DNA of 64,000 nucleotides from Mucilaginibacter sp. (GCF_028288225.1 NZ_JAQBOC010000031.1:1-64000), one strand, 5' to 3'; positions 54,168 through 63,790 are shown, counted from the first letter of the stretch. Numbers and translations: made by a program. Notes: generated by a model not told the origin, from the letters alone.

Positions 54168-54441
54168 TATTATTGTTTAACACTTCGCTCCTGACCCCAA
54201 AAAGGGGGAATGATTGTTGTAAATTATTTAGCAGCAGTTGTATCCCTTTTACTTTACAGACTCCAGTATAGTGAAGGCACTTCAAAAGGTATTTTTATTA
54301 ACCATTGAGCTGTACCAGGCGGACCGTGCAAACAGGGCTAAAAACTTAAAGGTTTCGTAAAAACATTATTAGTTGCTTTAACCATTCTGCATAAATTATT
54401 ATACTTTTAGCCTAAACAACCTCAACCCTCCACTATTATAA
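54168..54441. other. Intergenic, nothing recognised
   Basis: No gene with convincing composition. CCCCAAAAAGGGGG near 54195-54208 is a small palindrome. Confidence 0.4.
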
Positions 54442-55137
54442 ATGGATGCCATTAGTCTTAAACGAAGTAACACAATTTTAATAATTGGGGTACTCATTGC
54501 CTTTTTATATTACCCTTCAATTGGTTTTATAACATTCAGGGGAACCGGCTATACCGTAAACACACTTTTTATTTCAAGGTTATTTATCTGGCTTGAAGTG
54601 GCCATACTATATTTTTATGCTACAAAAGTTGAACAGAACGATTTTTTACTGTGGCCCGAAAAAAAAGAAACATTTTGGTTTTATCCTGCTTCGTTTGGTG
54701 CCTTGTACCTGTTAACAATTGGGGCGGGCATAGCTTCAAACATACCTTTATTATTTGGGCATCATGATAACCGGCAAATAATGCTGCACATGGTGGCTGT
54801 GCTGAATAAAAGCTGGCCCCTGCTTATTTTTGCCGCACTAACCGCCGGGTTTACCGAAGAACTAATCTTCAGGGGATATCTTGTGCCAAGGCTCGAGATG
54901 CTCTTTAAAAACAAACATATGCCGGTAATTACCTCATCATTAATGTTTGGGCTTATCCATTTCAGGTATCAAAGCTATTCAGAAGTAATTTTTACTACTT
55001 TAGTTGGTGTGGTATTTGCCATTCATTACCAATGGTACCGCAATATTAAGATCCTCATTTTCACCCATGCATGTATTGACCTGGTCTCTTTTTTAGTATT
55101 CAGGCTTGCATTGGCTTATCATCTTCCCTTAAAATAA
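54442..55137 (+). CDS. CPBP-family intramembrane metalloprotease
   Basis: 231 aa, about seven membrane segments. The glutamate pair and arginine in FTEELIFRG (E139, E140, R144), His173 in FGLIHF and His209 in IFTHACID are the conserved CPBP/Abi (CAAX-like) motifs. Substrate unknown; such proteins occur in peptide maturation or immunity. Confidence 0.8.
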   Translation: MDAISLKRSNTILIIGVLIAFLYYPSIGFITFRGTGYTVNTLFISRLFIWLEVAILYFYATKVEQNDFLLWPEKKETFWFYPASFGALYLLTIGAGIASNIPLLFGHHDNRQIMLHMVAVLNKSWPLLIFAALTAGFTEELIFRGYLVPRLEMLFKNKHMPVITSSLMFGLIHFRYQSYSEVIFTTLVGVVFAIHYQWYRNIKILIFTHACIDLVSFLVFRLALAYHLPLK

Positions 55138-55260
55138 TTCCTGCATCAAATAATTTCGGGTTGCGCTGAGTGGTCGAATATGCAATTGAGCCACTGGTAG
55201 TTACGCCCAATTTGTCATTTTTTAAAACAATTTCCCATTTACTCTGCTTAAATTTGCAGT

Positions 55261-55593
55261 ATGAAACCCGGGGATAAGGTAATTTGCATAAACGATAAGA
55301 TAGATCCTGACAAAAGTGCGGAGATCCGCCAGGATTTTGAGATCTGGATAACGCGGGATAAGGAATATACCATCCGCGAAATACTGGATAATGGCGGCAT
55401 AGTTACCGGTGTGCTGCTTGAGGAAGTGCACAATTTTCCTAAATTTTTTAAGTTGATAAACCGTTACCAGGAGCCTGCTTTTGCCATGTGGCGTTTTCGC
55501 AAGCTGCAATATGCAAGTAAACCTGCCGAAGAAGAAAGCGCTGTGGAAGAGCTGGTGAAAGAAGCTAAAGAACTGGTTAAGATTGAACGATAA
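55261..55593 (+). CDS. Hypothetical small protein
   Basis: 110 aa. N-terminal beta-type region (KPGDKVICINDKID…) like a small SH3/KOW-type fold, then a Glu-rich C-terminal helix (EEESAVEELVKEAKEL). 12 nt before the next gene, so likely co-transcribed with it. Confidence 0.5.
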   Translation: MKPGDKVICINDKIDPDKSAEIRQDFEIWITRDKEYTIREILDNGGIVTGVLLEEVHNFPKFFKLINRYQEPAFAMWRFRKLQYASKPAEEESAVEELVKEAKELVKIER

Positions 55594-55605
55594 ACCTTTG
55601 ATACT

Positions 55606-55821
55606 ATGGAACAGAAATTTGTTTTAGGCGATGTAGTAGTAATGGTTGCTGATGGTCCCAAAATGGCCGTTGAAGGCTACGTTGTAAATGAAGACATAAA
55701 AACCGGTGCACTTACCGAAAGTGACGAGCTGGTTAACGTGGTTTACTACACCGGCGAAAAATTTAAACGTGATACCTTTCACCAGGATCTGTTATTGTTT
55801 ATTGATGAGGTGGAAGAGTAG
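55606..55821 (+). CDS. YodC/DUF2158-like small protein
   Basis: 71 aa. FVLGDVVVMVADGPKMAVEG fits the 'f.vGDvV.l.sGGpkMtV' pattern of DUF2158 (YodC-like) proteins. Function of the family is unknown. Confidence 0.6.
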   Translation: MEQKFVLGDVVVMVADGPKMAVEGYVVNEDIKTGALTESDELVNVVYYTGEKFKRDTFHQDLLLFIDEVEE

Positions 55822-55970
55822 ACGAGGAAGTCGATAGTCCATAGTCGATAGACCATAGAAGGAATTGGAATAATGTTACTATATACCCTGACATTCAGAT
55901 GCCCTTGAAATTAAAACAACCATCTTAAACCATGGTCTATGGTCCATCGGCTATGGACAATAAAATACCT
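55822..55970. repeat. CCATAG/CTATGG repeat pair
   Basis: TCGATAGTCCATAGTCGATA near 55830-55856 is matched in inverted, imperfect form by CATGGTCTATGGTCCATCGG at 55931-55950. Related copies lie at 59326-59356, 59390-59415 and 63560-63680. They are short intergenic repeats. Confidence 0.6.
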
Positions 55971-55977
55971 AATCCAA

Positions 55978-56550
55978 ATGAACGCCCTCGTACACGACGA
56001 TAAAACCTTTGACGAAATAAGCTATGCCGGCACAACTGTAAACGGCAAGGAGTTTAATGGCTGCATCTTTAAAAAATGCGATTTCAGCAATAGCAACTTC
56101 GGTAACAATAAATTTATCGACTGTGTTTTTGATGGCTGCAACCTGTCGGTTATGAAACTTATCAAAACCACTTTAAGCAGTGTTGAATTTAAGAACTGCA
56201 AAATTCTGGGCGTAAACTTTACCGAGTGCGTTGATTTTTTGTTCAGTGTTGGCTTTGATGGCTGCATATTAGACTATTCGTCGTTTATGCTTAAAAAAAT
56301 GCTGAAAACCAAATTCAGCAAATCGACCTTAAAAGAAGTAACCTTTACCCAGGCCAACCTCGCCGGCTCCGTATTTGATGACTGTGACCTTAACGGCGCC
56401 ATATTTAACCGTACAGATATCAGCAGCGCCAACTTCATCACCGCCTATAATTATGATATTGACCCCGAGATAAACCTCATTAAAAAAGCCAGTTTTTCGG
56501 CACAGGGCATTCATGGGCTGCTGAATAAGTACCAGTTGAAGATAGTTTAG
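55978..56550 (+). CDS. Pentapeptide-repeat protein
   Basis: 190 aa from ATG 55978 (MNALVHDDKTF…). Repeats of the A(D/N)LxF type (CDFSNSNFGNNKFIDCVFDG, ANLAGSVFDDCDLNGAIF) would form a right-handed quadrilateral helix as in Qnr/MfpA proteins. Whether it protects gyrase is not shown. An upstream start at 55939 lies inside the repeat and is rejected. Confidence 0.75.
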   Translation: MNALVHDDKTFDEISYAGTTVNGKEFNGCIFKKCDFSNSNFGNNKFIDCVFDGCNLSVMKLIKTTLSSVEFKNCKILGVNFTECVDFLFSVGFDGCILDYSSFMLKKMLKTKFSKSTLKEVTFTQANLAGSVFDDCDLNGAIFNRTDISSANFITAYNYDIDPEINLIKKASFSAQGIHGLLNKYQLKIV

Positions 56551-56651
56551 CTTACAGCATTATAATGTTTTATAATGATAAGCATTGCCATAAGCAGCGA
56601 TGCCAGTAAAGCCATTGCAAACCATGGGTTGGGGTGTTTAATTAAGTTCAT
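56547..56651 (-). CDS. Tiny membrane peptide
   Basis: 34 aa (MNLIKHPNPWFAMALLASLL…), one hydrophobic helix after a short basic, Pro-containing N-terminus. Its stop overlaps the end of the pentapeptide gene. Composition looks like a real small membrane protein, but no homologue is known to me. Confidence 0.4.
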   Translation of the reverse strand: MNLIKHPNPWFAMALLASLLMAMLIIIKHYNAVS

Positions 56652-56706
56652 ATTGTTGTGGTTTAAAAATGAGGATTTATAACTTTAGTGCTTATAAACT
56701 ATCGCA

Positions 56707-57441
56707 ATGAATTTTCTACTCCGGCTTAAAGCGTGGCAAATGTTTCTTGTGCATATTTTGCCTTATTTATTTTCAATCTATTTCAGCCATACGCACATTG
56801 GGTTATCCTTATACTTTTTTTTAATGTTATACATGAGCTGGATATACGCCATTGGAGTTAAGATGAATGCATTGATGCCTGTTAAAATAAGGCCCGGGGT
56901 TATGTCATTTAGGATTCATTGTATACTATTAGTAATTGTTGCGGTATTTATGTATAATGATTTACATTATTTAGTAAGTCTAACTGGTGGCCACCGTTAT
57001 GAATTAGTTGTTATTATTGCTTTTACATTAATCTATTTTTACCTATTGTTTTCAGTTTGGATGTTTGCATCCCGTATGCTCGAATCAATGGTTAAAGGTT
57101 ATTTTGTTAACCGGAGCGATGCTTTAAAGAGTTTCTTCTACTTTTGGATCTTCTTTTATGGTGTATGGTATATTCAACCCGCTGTGCAAAGGGTGCTTGC
57201 CAAATGCGAGCTAAATAATTCAGAACCAGACTTTCCAGCTAAAAACACTTCCCGTTTTTCTTCTATTACCCTATCCAAATCCCCGTCCTCCAAAACAATG
57301 TTATTTAAAAAGGCATCCAGCGCCAGCTTTTTGGCACGCATTTTAACAAGCGTGAGCTGCTCTTCGTTAACAGGGGTATGTTCTGTAATAGCGTTGGTGT
57401 ACGCTTCAATTTCCTTTTTAATAGCGGTGCGTTCAATATAG
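56707..57441 (+). CDS. Membrane protein with chimeric C-terminus
   Basis: 244 aa. Residues 1-~160 contain four to five transmembrane helices and end in FFYFWIFFYGVWYIQPAVQR, which looks like the natural end of the protein. The remaining ~75 residues are low-complexity Ser-rich sequence read antisense through the phage gene at 57174. The original stop was probably lost when the two were joined near 57190. Confidence 0.5.
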   Translation: MNFLLRLKAWQMFLVHILPYLFSIYFSHTHIGLSLYFFLMLYMSWIYAIGVKMNALMPVKIRPGVMSFRIHCILLVIVAVFMYNDLHYLVSLTGGHRYELVVIIAFTLIYFYLLFSVWMFASRMLESMVKGYFVNRSDALKSFFYFWIFFYGVWYIQPAVQRVLAKCELNNSEPDFPAKNTSRFSSITLSKSPSSKTMLFKKASSASFLARILTSVSCSSLTGVCSVIALVYASISFLIAVRSI

Positions 57442-58085
57442 GGCGAAATGATCAGCTTGTATTTGAGTTCAGCTATCAGCTCGCGGGTGGCATCGGCCAT
57501 TATATCATATTTTTCATTGGGAGTAAAATGCAGCAGGTTTAGCCTGTCTAAAAAATTATAAACCGAGCTTGAAATGCCGGAGATGTCCTTTTTCTCCTTT
57601 TTGCGCTGCATGGCGTACATTGCGTTGTTTTTAGCGGTAGCAAATTGTGTTTGCAGATCAGGCACCGGTTTGGGCACATCGTTTGCAGGGAGCGCCTTAA
57701 CCATGCCCGTGCGCCTGGCCGACAGCAGGTACTGTTCAATAAACCGCAAAAAGGTTACCACGCTAAGTCCGTAAAACTCACCAAACTTGCCACGGATGCC
57801 CAGCGCAATAGCCTCCGGGATCTCATTTAAACGGATAGAGGGATGGTATTTAATAATGTTATCCGCAAGCTCATTCACCAGGTACTCGCGGTCGGCCTCG
57901 CTAATCTCTTTCACGTTCATATCGGCAAAGGCGCGGGCAACGCTCATTAAAACAATGTTAAACAAGTCGCGTTTAGGGAGCTGCACAACCATTTCCTGCT
58001 TCAGTATTGCCCAGCCGCCGGTTACCGGCTCTGCGTTTTTAATAGTAACCGTTCTTTCTAATCTTTTATCTGTAAGCTCTCCCAT
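57174..58085 (-). CDS. Phage early-region protein, unknown role
   Basis: 303 aa, helical and charged. Translationally coupled to the replication protein upstream (stop and start overlap at 58085), so a role in replication is likely. No Walker motif is visible, which argues against a DnaC-type loader. Its last ~15 residues read through the junction with the membrane gene. Confidence 0.5.
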   Translation of the reverse strand: MGELTDKRLERTVTIKNAEPVTGGWAILKQEMVVQLPKRDLFNIVLMSVARAFADMNVKEISEADREYLVNELADNIIKYHPSIRLNEIPEAIALGIRGKFGEFYGLSVVTFLRFIEQYLLSARRTGMVKALPANDVPKPVPDLQTQFATAKNNAMYAMQRKKEKKDISGISSSVYNFLDRLNLLHFTPNEKYDIMADATRELIAELKYKLIISPYIERTAIKKEIEAYTNAITEHTPVNEEQLTLVKMRAKKLALDAFLNNIVLEDGDLDRVIEEKREVFLAGKSGSELFSSHLASTLCTAG

Positions 58086-58831
58086 TACACCGCCTCCCTC
58101 ATTTTAACATCTGCAAACTTCATCGCTACGGCAACGCCCCTTAACGGCTGCTCTTTGGCCGACCGGCCGGAACTTTCTTTTTTAGCGCAACTTTTTTCTT
58201 TTTGCCCTGCTGCAAGGTATTTAGGGAGCCAGTAATAAAAGTTTCGGGCTATTTCTTCAATAGTTTTGTTGTTAAGATCGCCAAGATCAATTTTTGAATC
58301 GTAGAAAGTTTTGAACAGTGTAAGCATGCCGGTATTATCCAGGCCGAAACGGTCTTTGAGCATGCGGTTATTTTTTGTTTCCACATAAAAAGCAAAAGCC
58401 TGATCACAGCTAATTGCTACTACTTGTTTTGGTTTTGGTTTATTGTTTTTATTTAGCGGATCATTATCTGTAACAAAACCCGGATCACTACCCGGCTCAG
58501 TACCTGCGTAATTGTTAGTGGTAACAGGTTGATTTCTATCCCGGTAGGCATGTTCAAGATCGGTTAATTTATAGGTTACGTTTGGTGTGCCATTTATCGA
58601 GCGGAAATTTAAGATGCCCGCCTTTTTTAGTTTGCTGCGCGATCTGAAAAATGTGGCCCTTGACAGGTGCAGATCAGCCATTACTTTGGCATTGTTGCGT
58701 TTAAAAGGATTTACCCAGTTAGTGCTGTTGCAAACCTCTAACAGGTAAAAGTACAACGCAGTATCGGTACTGTTCAGGGCATGCATTTCGTGTTGCAGCC
58801 AAAAGCCTTTTATTTGTGTGATGTAGTTCAT
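58085..58831 (-). CDS. Replication-organiser-like protein with winged HTH
   Basis: 248 aa. Residues ~1-100 (…NAKVMADLHLSRATFFRSRS, then KLKKAGILNFRS) form a winged helix as in phage replisome organisers. A linker with PKPKQ follows, then a helical domain that may resemble DnaD. It would bind the phage origin and recruit a helicase. Confidence 0.6.
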   Translation of the reverse strand: MNYITQIKGFWLQHEMHALNSTDTALYFYLLEVCNSTNWVNPFKRNNAKVMADLHLSRATFFRSRSKLKKAGILNFRSINGTPNVTYKLTDLEHAYRDRNQPVTTNNYAGTEPGSDPGFVTDNDPLNKNNKPKPKQVVAISCDQAFAFYVETKNNRMLKDRFGLDNTGMLTLFKTFYDSKIDLGDLNNKTIEEIARNFYYWLPKYLAAGQKEKSCAKKESSGRSAKEQPLRGVAVAMKFADVKMREAV

Positions 58832-58891
58832 GTGTATTTCGAATTTTCGATTTATCGTAAATATGTTTTATATGCTATTTGGCATATGTGA

Positions 58892-59314
58892 TTAATATAA
58901 AACCATATCTTCGCCCAGTGTTTGCGTTTCAATAAGCTGGGTTAGCAAAAGTTTAAGCACTGTATCGCGGGTATATTGCTGCTCATAAAGGGAGGCATCG
59001 TCCTGGTACCAGCGAATGGGGGCGTTTATCTCAATGCTATCCTTATACAAATAGTTTTTTGTGGGATGCATTTTCGAGCCTTCGTAGCTATTGAAGCTTT
59101 CGTCTTTTATTATTTTGGCGAATTGCTTCAAAGGGATATCAACCTGCAGGCATTCGTCAAGCGTGTTTTTAAAATCGTGTTTGTCTTCAAGCCAAAGGGT
59201 TAACACATCTTCGGTCAGGTCGTGGTCTGCAATAGTAATGCGACTGTAATCGTAATCAACTGCGATGATGAGCCACCACAGTTTGTCTTTTAATTTTTGA
59301 GAGATTTTTATCAT
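58892..59314 (-). CDS. Hypothetical phage early protein
   Basis: 140 aa from ATG 59314 (MIKISQKLKDKLWWLIIAVD…); an earlier ATG falls in an intergenic repeat. Acidic alpha/beta protein without known motif. In the early block behind the repressor. Confidence 0.45.
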   Translation of the reverse strand: MIKISQKLKDKLWWLIIAVDYDYSRITIADHDLTEDVLTLWLEDKHDFKNTLDECLQVDIPLKQFAKIIKDESFNSYEGSKMHPTKNYLYKDSIEINAPIRWYQDDASLYEQQYTRDTVLKLLLTQLIETQTLGEDMVLY

Positions 59315-59421
59315 TGTTGTTCGTTTAGTCCATGGTCGATGATCCATAGACCATGGTGTGTTATTAAATTTAATTATAAGTATTTGCGCTATGGACTATT
59401 GTCCATTGACTATCGTCTCCC

Positions 59422-59604
59422 TCAACGAAACTTCGGTACCCAGCCGGGGATATACTTTTGGATTGCGGCTATTTCCTGCCTGAATTTTTCGCAGGTTGCC
59501 TGGTAAGCCTGGTAGCGCAACATTAATTCGTTATCCGGTGCGTGCTGTTCGTTTTGTGGCTGTATTATATTTGTTATTCTTAATGCGGAATATGCAAGGT
59601 TCAT
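59422..59604 (-). CDS. Small helical phage-region protein
   Basis: 60 aa (MNLAYSALRITNIIQPQNEQ…), Gln/Ala-rich helix. First minus-strand gene divergent from the S24 repressor, the position usual for a Cro or early gene, although no HTH is seen. Confidence 0.4.
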   Translation of the reverse strand: MNLAYSALRITNIIQPQNEQHAPDNELMLRYQAYQATCEKFRQEIAAIQKYIPGWVPKFR

Positions 59605-59962
59605 ATTGTGATCGGTGAAATCCGGAAGGTCAGTAAAATCTAAAGGTCCGGGTTGGTGGTTTAGTTTAATGTAGTATAGTTTATTTACAGGCGGGATGCT
59701 TATGACATAGATGCTTTACGGATCAACCCGTCGCCTGTTTGGCAAAGAAAGGAACAGGAACCATTCACTTTCATGCCGCTTTACTTTAAAATACAATGTG
59801 ATTAAGGCGGTTCTCTCCCATTAAAAAAATATTCTGTATATTCTTTAGTCATTTGTTTGGCTTTAATAAAATTTGTAGTACTTTAGAAAAAGATTACAAT
59901 GCAAATATAAAGAATAATTTGTATATTTGTAAAGAAAATAAATTAAAATATTTATCAACATT
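59605..59962. promoter_or_regulatory. Repressor control region of the second phage
   Basis: TATATTTG at 59922-59929 is an exact -7 box for the repressor gene. TTTGTA-type repeats (59870-59876, 59918-59932) and TACAA/TTGTA half-sites could be operators. No gene seen in these 358 bp. Confidence 0.45.
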
Positions 59963-60664
59963 ATGGAAAATTCACAGAAGCCCAAAAAAGTAAAGCTTAT
60001 AAGGCCCGAAACGCTTGAGTTTATAATATTGTATAATCAGCTTAGAGGTAAGGCATTTAACGGAAATGCGCAGCTTGCCGAGGTGCTTGGTTTTAATAAT
60101 GCCAGCTCAATTACAGAAATAATAAAGAGCAGGCAAAATATTGATCCAGAAAAATTAAAAATATTTAAAGAAAAATACAGCGATTTCTTGGTTGGATTGA
60201 AAACCACAATGAAATCTGAATATAGTATGATCTCAAGGCCGTATGAAGGGATTCCAATGTATGAGGTAATAGCCACTGCATCAGGCGTTGAGGTTTACAG
60301 CGACATAAATTATAAAGAACCTATGGGGCACATGAACTTTCCCGGAATTGAGGATTGTGACTTTGCCCTGCCCGTTTGGGGACACTCCATGTATCCATAT
60401 TTAGAGAATGGCTGCTGGGTGGCGCTAAAGGTAATTCACGATAGAAAGATCCTGCCCGGTGAAGTATATTATATTGAATGGGGCGACTACCGCATGTATA
60501 AACGCCTGTTGGCCGGCGATAATGAGGATGAGGTAATTGCCCATTCAGACAATATAACCGAAATTGTAGGCGACCGCCTTAAGTATGCCCCCTTTGTTGT
60601 AAAGATCTCTGAAATTAAAAAGCTTTGTTTGGTGAAAGATATTCATAAGAAGCATAATCACTAG
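59963..60664 (+). CDS. S24-type phage repressor
   Basis: 233 aa. Residues ~30-60 form an HTH (NAQLAEVLGFNNASSITEII). The C-terminal half is an S24 peptidase domain with Ser142 in WGHSMYP and Lys180 in YRMYKRLL, the catalytic dyad of LexA/CI-like repressors that cleave themselves after DNA damage. All key residues are present, so it may still be active although much of its phage is gone. Confidence 0.8.
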   Translation: MENSQKPKKVKLIRPETLEFIILYNQLRGKAFNGNAQLAEVLGFNNASSITEIIKSRQNIDPEKLKIFKEKYSDFLVGLKTTMKSEYSMISRPYEGIPMYEVIATASGVEVYSDINYKEPMGHMNFPGIEDCDFALPVWGHSMYPYLENGCWVALKVIHDRKILPGEVYYIEWGDYRMYKRLLAGDNEDEVIAHSDNITEIVGDRLKYAPFVVKISEIKKLCLVKDIHKKHNH

Positions 60665-60800
60665 AGGGGAGGTGAGTGGTTGATTGAGTTGGATTAGGTT
60701 GATTGAGTTGGATTAAGTTGGATTAAGTTGGATTAAGTTGGATTGGGTTGCTTGAGTTGGATTGGGTTGCTTGAGTTGGATGAGGTTGATTAATGTTGGT
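60665..60800. repeat. Tandem GTTGGATTAA repeats
   Basis: Ten or more tandem variants of GTTGGATTAA/GTTGATTGA between about 60675 and 60790, directly after the repressor gene. The remaining gap to 61022 shows no gene. Confidence 0.75.
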
Positions 60801-61022
60801 TTTTACTCCGGAGGAGTGTCCTGTTTATAGACAATCACAATATTTCTGTCGGGGTTCTATCGGAGCCTCCTTTTAATGTGCTTGTCCTGATATAATCACC
60901 TAATCATTTTAATCAAAGGTTAAAAGTAGTAAAATAGTAGTATTTACAAAAAGTGTGCGCTTATCTCACTAATAATCAATAGTATTGATAAACTCATCAA
61001 TTATTGATCTAATCCTATTATT

Positions 61023-61358
61023 ATGAAATATTATATTGAAGGCTGGAATGCTAAACAAGCGTGGATTGACCTGGGGCAGGAAGAAAGAGGCGCTTACATG
61101 GCGCAGCTTGCACCGGCAATACAGCAACTAAGCGAACAGGGGGTGGAAATACTTAGCTGGGGCATAAATGATGCTGATACCGATAAACGGCTGGCCTTTG
61201 ATTTTTTTGCGATATGGAGATTCCCCACAGACGAGTTCGCGAAAACCTTTGAAACCATGGTTGCCGACGCCGGATGGCATAACTATTTTGAGCAACAAAA
61301 CATGAAAGGCAGTCCGGCCAGTCCGCAGGATGTTATAGGTAAGCTTATTGGGATGTAG
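61023..61358 (+). CDS. Hypothetical protein, possible dimeric alpha-beta barrel
   Basis: 111 aa. Alternating strands and helices (MKYYIEGWNAKQAWIDLG…, …VEILSWGINDADTD…, …FDFFAIWRFP…) suggest a ferredoxin-like or ABM-type domain. No catalytic residue can be named. Confidence 0.5.
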   Translation: MKYYIEGWNAKQAWIDLGQEERGAYMAQLAPAIQQLSEQGVEILSWGINDADTDKRLAFDFFAIWRFPTDEFAKTFETMVADAGWHNYFEQQNMKGSPASPQDVIGKLIGM

Positions 61359-61510
61359 ATGAAAGTTGGGTAAGCCTTTATAACCAGGAACATTTGGTAG
61401 ATAGGGTTGATTGGTTTTTAATATTTAGGATGCTTCAGATCGGCTCTCCTTAATAATCTCTATAAACATTTTCTTTCGGACTTTCCCAACTTTCCTCACT
61501 ATATTTATCC

Positions 61511-61972
61511 ATGCCCAAGTCCATCAAATATCCCTACAGTTTAAGCTATAGTTTGGCCAGCTTTTTTGTGATGCTGGTATTAATGCTGCTGCTGCTTACC
61601 AATGTAATGGGGAGCAATAGCAAAGCCGGGTGGATAGTTTATGGCCTGTTGGTAATTGTATTTGTTTTGATAAGTGCATTGCTGATAATTAAACGGCTGA
61701 TTCCGGCCATTAAAGGGGGAATTGCGCTTGAACTAAATGAAACCTGCCTGGTTGACTATATCCGCAATATCACAATTAACTGGACAGACATTAAGGAGAT
61801 CAGCCTGATCCGCAGCAGAAGCTCATCCATCATCAGGGTTCATTTGAAATGGCTATCTGACTATGGCAGCGAAATAGCTATTCCGCTCCGCTTTATTAAA
61901 GGCAGGGATAATGATATTTATAACGAAGTGAAGGCCTATTTAGCCAATGCAGATGGCGATATCACATTATAA
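61511..61972 (+). CDS. Membrane protein with PH-like cytoplasmic domain
   Basis: 153 aa. Two transmembrane helices (about 12-34 and 42-65) and a beta-rich C-terminal domain (IALELNETCLVDYIRNITIN…) like STM3941/PH-type small proteins. Function unknown. Confidence 0.5.
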   Translation: MPKSIKYPYSLSYSLASFFVMLVLMLLLLTNVMGSNSKAGWIVYGLLVIVFVLISALLIIKRLIPAIKGGIALELNETCLVDYIRNITINWTDIKEISLIRSRSSSIIRVHLKWLSDYGSEIAIPLRFIKGRDNDIYNEVKAYLANADGDITL

Positions 61973-62046
61973 TATTATTTCTGATTAGGGAGCGATGAAA
62001 TTGCTGCAACTCAATTAAGATCCTTCTAAACCTTAAATCACCTGTT

Positions 62047-62820
62047 ATGGCAACCACCACTGTTAATGATGTACTTGCGCAGCTTGAGGGCATAATTGCC
62101 GAAAGCATTAAAACCAATAACCGAATGGGTTATTTTGCGGCCTTATATTATAAGGTAACAGCCAGCGTAAAGGATGGGATAACCAAAGGGCAGTTTGCAA
62201 ATGGCCCCCGGATGGAAAAGTTTGACGTGATGTTTGCCAGCCGGTACCTTGATGCTTTAACGGCATGGAACAATAAGCAACCGCTTTCAGCATCGTGGCA
62301 GGTGGCTTTTGAGGCTACTAAAAGCTCATCGGCATTAGTGCTGCAACAACTGCTGCTTGGCATGAACGCCCATATCAACCTTGATCTTGGTATTGCGGCA
62401 GCCGAAGTATCCGGTGGACAAATGGATGGCGTACAGGCAGATTTTGATTCTATAAATACCATTATATCCGCATTAACTTACCAGGTGGTGAATGATATTG
62501 CCCGTATGTCGCCCTTGTTATCGTTGCTGGGACTGCATTATAATAACCAAACATCAATACTAATACAGTTTAGCATTGATAATGCCCGCGATGGTGCCTG
62601 GTGTTTTGCTGAAGAGCTGGTGAAAAAACAAGGCGCTGACTATACCGCTTGTACTACCCAGCGCGACCAAACCATTAAAAAGCTTGCCGACGGACTGATC
62701 CACATGCAGGGCTTTATGCGCTTCACCGTTTGGCTCATCCACCTGTTTGAGTGGAAAAGCGCATCAAGAATTATTAAGGCATTGCATGAGGATAGTAAGC
62801 AGAAGATTGTGGTGGGATAG
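62047..62820 (+). CDS. DUF5995-like protein
   Basis: 257 aa, helical. LLGMNAHINLDLGIAAAEV near 105 has the Asn/His pattern I associate with DUF5995 proteins, in which histidines may bind a metal. No signal peptide. Reaction unknown. Confidence 0.55.
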   Translation: MATTTVNDVLAQLEGIIAESIKTNNRMGYFAALYYKVTASVKDGITKGQFANGPRMEKFDVMFASRYLDALTAWNNKQPLSASWQVAFEATKSSSALVLQQLLLGMNAHINLDLGIAAAEVSGGQMDGVQADFDSINTIISALTYQVVNDIARMSPLLSLLGLHYNNQTSILIQFSIDNARDGAWCFAEELVKKQGADYTACTTQRDQTIKKLADGLIHMQGFMRFTVWLIHLFEWKSASRIIKALHEDSKQKIVVG

Positions 62821-63056
62821 GATGGGTGAGGAAAAGTAATTTGAAGATTCTATAATTTCAAGCAAAAAAATGAATTTAATAAAAAGATAATCTGCATCTC
62901 ATTAATTCGGTATACCGGTTTAAACTAGTTTCAAAAGGCAAAACGTATGTATTTTTGCTGACAATAAATCTACTTGCTTTGGCTATTTTTGCAGCGATTT
63001 GTGCTTTATCATAAATGCATTATCCTGAAAATCCTTTAAATCAAAAAATCGTGTCC

Positions 63057-63560
63057 ATGCTCATCCGCCTCGCTACCCTTACAGACATCCCCCCAATAAT
63101 GCAGCTTATTGCCGAAGTTGTGCCGGTTATGATTGCCGCAGATAATTTTCAGTGGGATAATACCTACCCAAATTCACAGGTATTTGAAAATGATATTGCC
63201 TTAAACCAGCTTTGGGTGGCTGATATTGACGGCAGCATCGCAGGTATAACCGCCATCACTACCGACCAGTCGCCGGAGTATGCTGATGTGGGCTGGGACA
63301 TTACTGAAACTGCTATAGTTACACACAGGCTGGCTGTTAGTCCGCTGTTCCAGGGCAAGGGGGTTGCCGCGGCTTTGCTGGTACAGGCAGAGGTGGTTGC
63401 CATTAACCGCGGAATTAAAGTGTTACGCATTGATACCAACACCAATAACCACGCTACCCAAAAGCTTTTCCCAAAGCTAGGCTACCAGTTTGCGGGCGAG
63501 ATAGGCCTGAACTTCAGGCCGGGGATGCGGTTTTTGTGTTACGAGAAGAAAGTTCATTAG
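63057..63560 (+). CDS. GNAT-family N-acetyltransferase
   Basis: 167 aa from ATG 63057 (MLIRLATLTDIPPIMQLI…); an in-frame ATG at 63015 adds 14 residues and is also possible given TATTTTTG at 62984-62991. HRLAVSPLFQGKGVAAALL is the acetyl-CoA binding motif A (Q/R-x-x-G-x-G/A) and FPKLGYQFAGEIG is motif B. Substrate unknown. Confidence 0.8.
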   Translation: MLIRLATLTDIPPIMQLIAEVVPVMIAADNFQWDNTYPNSQVFENDIALNQLWVADIDGSIAGITAITTDQSPEYADVGWDITETAIVTHRLAVSPLFQGKGVAAALLVQAEVVAINRGIKVLRIDTNTNNHATQKLFPKLGYQFAGEIGLNFRPGMRFLCYEKKVH

Positions 63561-63790
63561 TTGATGGTTCATAGTTCATAGCAGGAAGGTTTGGATAGCC
63601 AAAAATGGTTGTCAACAGCACCTCACCACGCTTAAACGCACTATTTATTAAAAACCATGTACCATGAACCATGATCAAAGAACTTTTTCAAAATATTTCT
63701 TCAAATAACGTAACTACTTAGCTGCCAATAACGTAAAAATAGATCAAACCATAAATATTTTGGATTAGGTTACTGATTAATTTTAAAGCT

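Noticed and set aside
57174..58085. DnaC-type helicase loader
   Set aside because: The position would fit, but no Walker A or B motif can be seen.
43072..60664. tRNA-Leu(GAG) as the attachment site of the second prophage
   Set aside because: No second copy of the tRNA-Leu 3' end was found near the repressor or elsewhere in the window, so the idea has no sequence support.
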